A stretch of DNA of 6,987 bases from assembly GCA_934131055.1 (NCBI GenBank), contig CAKOZB010000076.1, positions 1 through 6,987 on the forward strand. The letters are read 5' to 3'. The position numbers and the translations under genes are program-made. Every line of letters starts with the position of its first letter. Within the stretch, counting starts at the first letter, position 1. This stretch comes from an uncultured Clostridia bacterium. GTDB taxonomy: Bacteria > Bacillota > Clostridia > TANB77 > CAG-508. The notes under the pieces were generated by a model. The model worked only from the letters and a program-made list of their open reading frames with translations. It had not been told where the DNA came from and ran no database searches. Below, piece after piece: positions 5,829 to 6,987 of this stretch.

Positions 5829-5857
5829 ATTTTACTATTCTTTTTTTATGTAGTCAA
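5829..5857 (-). promoter_or_regulatory. Sigma-A-type promoter of the LPKTG protein gene
   Basis: On the minus strand TTGACT (5852-5857) and TAAAAT (5829-5834) are separated by exactly 17 bases. Transcription would start near 5822, about 40 bases before the ATG at 5780. No convincing terminator is seen between rpsR and this promoter, so some read-through from the ribosomal operon is also possible. Confidence 0.7.
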
Positions 5858-5898
5858 TAATTTTTATGTTACTTTTTTATTACATTATTATTACAAAA

Positions 5899-6177
5899 CT
5901 ATTCTTGTGTATATGGTAATATAGCAATTTGTCTTGCTCTTTTTACAGCTATTGTTATATCTCTTTGATGTTTTGCACAAGCTCCAGTAGCTCTTCTTGG
6001 TAATATTTTGCCTTTATCATTTATAAATTTCTTTAATTGATCGGCATTTTTATAATCTAAAACTAATTCTTTATTTGCACATAGTGGGCAAACTTTCTTT
6101 CTCATTTTTCTAAATTTTGGATTATAATCTTCATCTTTATTGCTATTGTTTCTTCTATTTTGTCTTCTATCTGCCAT
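5899..6177 (-). CDS. rpsR: 30S ribosomal protein S18, zinc-binding type
   Basis: Small-subunit protein that pairs with S6 on the 16S rRNA platform. The 92 residues carry a basic, disordered N-terminal arm, then KKVCPLC at 27-33, [12 protein letters not shown] at 41-52, [17 protein letters not shown] at 56-72, and [13 protein letters not shown] at 77-89, all typical of S18. Cys30, Cys33, Cys67 and His70 form a full CxxC...CxxH set, so this is the zinc-binding form. Firmicutes can carry both zinc and zinc-free S18; whether a second copy exists cannot be seen here. The ATG start has GGGAGGG 8 bases upstream. It is the third gene of the rpsF-ssb-rpsR operon, 30 bases after ssb. Confidence 0.98.
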   Translation of the reverse strand: MADRRQNRRNNSNKDEDYNPKFRKMRKKVCPLCANKELVLDYKNADQLKKFINDKGKILPRRATGACAKHQRDITIAVKRARQIAILPYTQE

Positions 6178-6207
6178 TATTATATCCCTCCCTATTTTTT
6201 ATTCTAC

Positions 6208-6636
6208 TTAAAATGGTAGGTCATCACCAGATGAAACTTCAAATTCTGAACCATTACCAGCTGGCATTGATGCATCTGCTCCAAAGCTTGAATCCATGTC
6301 TGCAGCAGCTCCATCTCTTCTGCTATCTGCGAAGTATGTTTCTTCAACAATAACTTCTGTTATATAATGTTTCTGTCCTTTGTCATCATCCCAAGTTCTT
6401 GTTTGTAATCTTCCAATTACTCCAACTTGTTGACCTTTTTTAAAATACTTACTTACGAATTCTCCAGTTTTATTCCATGCAACACAGTTTATAAAATCTG
6501 CTTGTCTTTCTTCACCTTGTCTAACAAATCTTCTATTTACTGCAAGTGAGAATGATGCTACCAAAGTGTTGCTTGTTTGGGTATATCTAACTTCTGGATC
6601 TCTTGTTAGTCTTCCCATTAAAATAACTTTGTTCAT
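6208..6636 (-). CDS. ssb: Single-stranded DNA-binding protein
   Basis: Tetrameric OB-fold protein that coats single-stranded DNA in replication, recombination and repair. The N-terminal 105 residues form the OB domain: MNKVILMGRLTRDPEVRYT at the start, FSLAVNRRF at 29-37, DFINCVAWNKTGEF at 48-60 with DNA-stacking aromatics Phe49, Trp54 and Phe60, and VGVIGRLQTRTW at 71-82. A short linker of about 30 residues, rich in Ala, Ser and Gly, leads to the acidic tip DDLPF at the C-terminus, which recruits partner proteins. At 142 residues it is slightly shorter than typical Firmicutes SsbA (about 170), mainly in the linker. The ATG start has GGAGGTC 6 bases upstream. It lies between rpsF and rpsR, the standard arrangement. 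Confidence 0.98.
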   Translation of the reverse strand: MNKVILMGRLTRDPEVRYTQTSNTLVASFSLAVNRRFVRQGEERQADFINCVAWNKTGEFVSKYFKKGQQVGVIGRLQTRTWDDDKGQKHYITEVIVEETYFADSRRDGAAADMDSSFGADASMPAGNGSEFEVSSGDDLPF

Positions 6637-6658
6637 AAATGACCTCCATTTTTTCTAA

Positions 6659-6943
6659 TTATTCGTTTACGTTGATTGTCATGAATTTAATAACATCATC
6701 AGTAATTCTGTAATTTCTTTCTAATTCTGCTATTATGCTTGGATTTGCTGTAAAGTATAATACTACATAATATCCTTCTGCATTTTTCTTTACAGGATAA
6801 GCTAATTTCTTTTTACCAAGACTATCAGCTTTTTCTACATTTCCGTCTTTATTAATCATTTCTGTAAATTTTGTTGTTAAAGCCTTTACTTGCTCTTCGT
6901 CTACAGATGGATTAATAATGATTACGCTCTCGTATTTATTCAT
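6659..6943 (-). CDS. rpsF: 30S ribosomal protein S6
   Basis: Small-subunit protein that forms a heterodimer with S18 on 16S rRNA. The start used is the ATG at 6943, giving 94 residues that begin MNKYESVIIINPSVDEE, matching the usual S6 N-terminus and length of about 95. An upstream GTG at 6952 would add three residues but has poor ribosome-site spacing, whereas AGGTG lies 6 bases before the ATG. Family motifs seen are LGKKKLAYPVKKNAEGYYV at 42-60 and LERNYRITDDVIKFM at 74-88. It is the first gene of the operon, and ssb follows 22 bases after its stop. Only 44 bases of leader are within the window, including CCGAAAGG near 6956-6963, so its promoter and any S6:S18 autoregulatory RNA cannot be judged. 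Confidence 0.97.
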   Translation of the reverse strand: MNKYESVIIINPSVDEEQVKALTTKFTEMINKDGNVEKADSLGKKKLAYPVKKNAEGYYVVLYFTANPSIIAELERNYRITDDVIKFMTINVNE

Positions 6944-6987
6944 TATTTTCACCTACCTTTCGGATAATATAACCTACACATCTCGTG

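Noticed and set aside
5858..5898. AT-rich inverted repeat after rpsR as a terminator
   Set aside because: The pairing is weak, purely A/T and interrupted, and no T-run follows it in the transcript direction.

Overview
The window is AT-rich, with compact operons, strong Shine-Dalgarno sites, a sortase with an LPXTG substrate, and Firmicutes-style housekeeping gene orders. It looks like a piece of chromosome from a low-GC Gram-positive bacterium, most likely a member of the Clostridia; species cannot be told from the sequence. No tRNA, rRNA, CRISPR array or transposase was seen.

Left block (51-3838, minus strand, transcribed right to left): pyrH-frr-uppS-cdsA-rseP. This is the conserved cluster for UMP kinase, ribosome recycling, undecaprenyl-diphosphate synthesis, CDP-diacylglycerol synthesis and site-2 intramembrane proteolysis. 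Three things depart from the usual picture. The cluster starts at pyrH instead of following rpsB-tsf. The dxr gene that commonly sits between cdsA and rseP is missing, leaving only a 55-base gap. The RseP homologue is only 263 residues and appears to lack its PDZ domain.

Middle block (3839-5898): a 286-base divergent intergenic region holds a putative pyrH promoter with helically phased A-tracts behind it, and a palindrome next to a possible sortase promoter. It is followed by a sortase gene on the plus strand (4125-4730), a strong 16-bp hairpin serving as a shared terminator, a monocistronic minus-strand gene for a coiled-coil protein with an RNA polymerase alpha-CTD-like helix-hairpin-helix domain (4813-5244), and a minus-strand gene for a very small LPKTG cell-wall-anchored protein with a 14-residue duplicated repeat (5424-5780). 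The sortase and the LPKTG protein are a plausible enzyme-substrate pair. The alpha-CTD-like gene between them has its own promoter and a somewhat higher GC content.

Right block (5899-6943, minus strand): the classic rpsF-ssb-rpsR operon (ribosomal protein S6, single-stranded DNA-binding protein, ribosomal protein S18). The S18 is the four-ligand, zinc-binding type.

Functionally, most genes are core translation and envelope genes. UppS makes the lipid carrier precursor that lipid II needs, and sortases in general use lipid II as the acceptor for LPXTG proteins, so the left and middle blocks meet in cell-wall biology. I found no clearly new multi-gene system. The most unusual items are the PDZ-less RseP, the orphan alpha-CTD-like protein and the minimal LPKTG protein.
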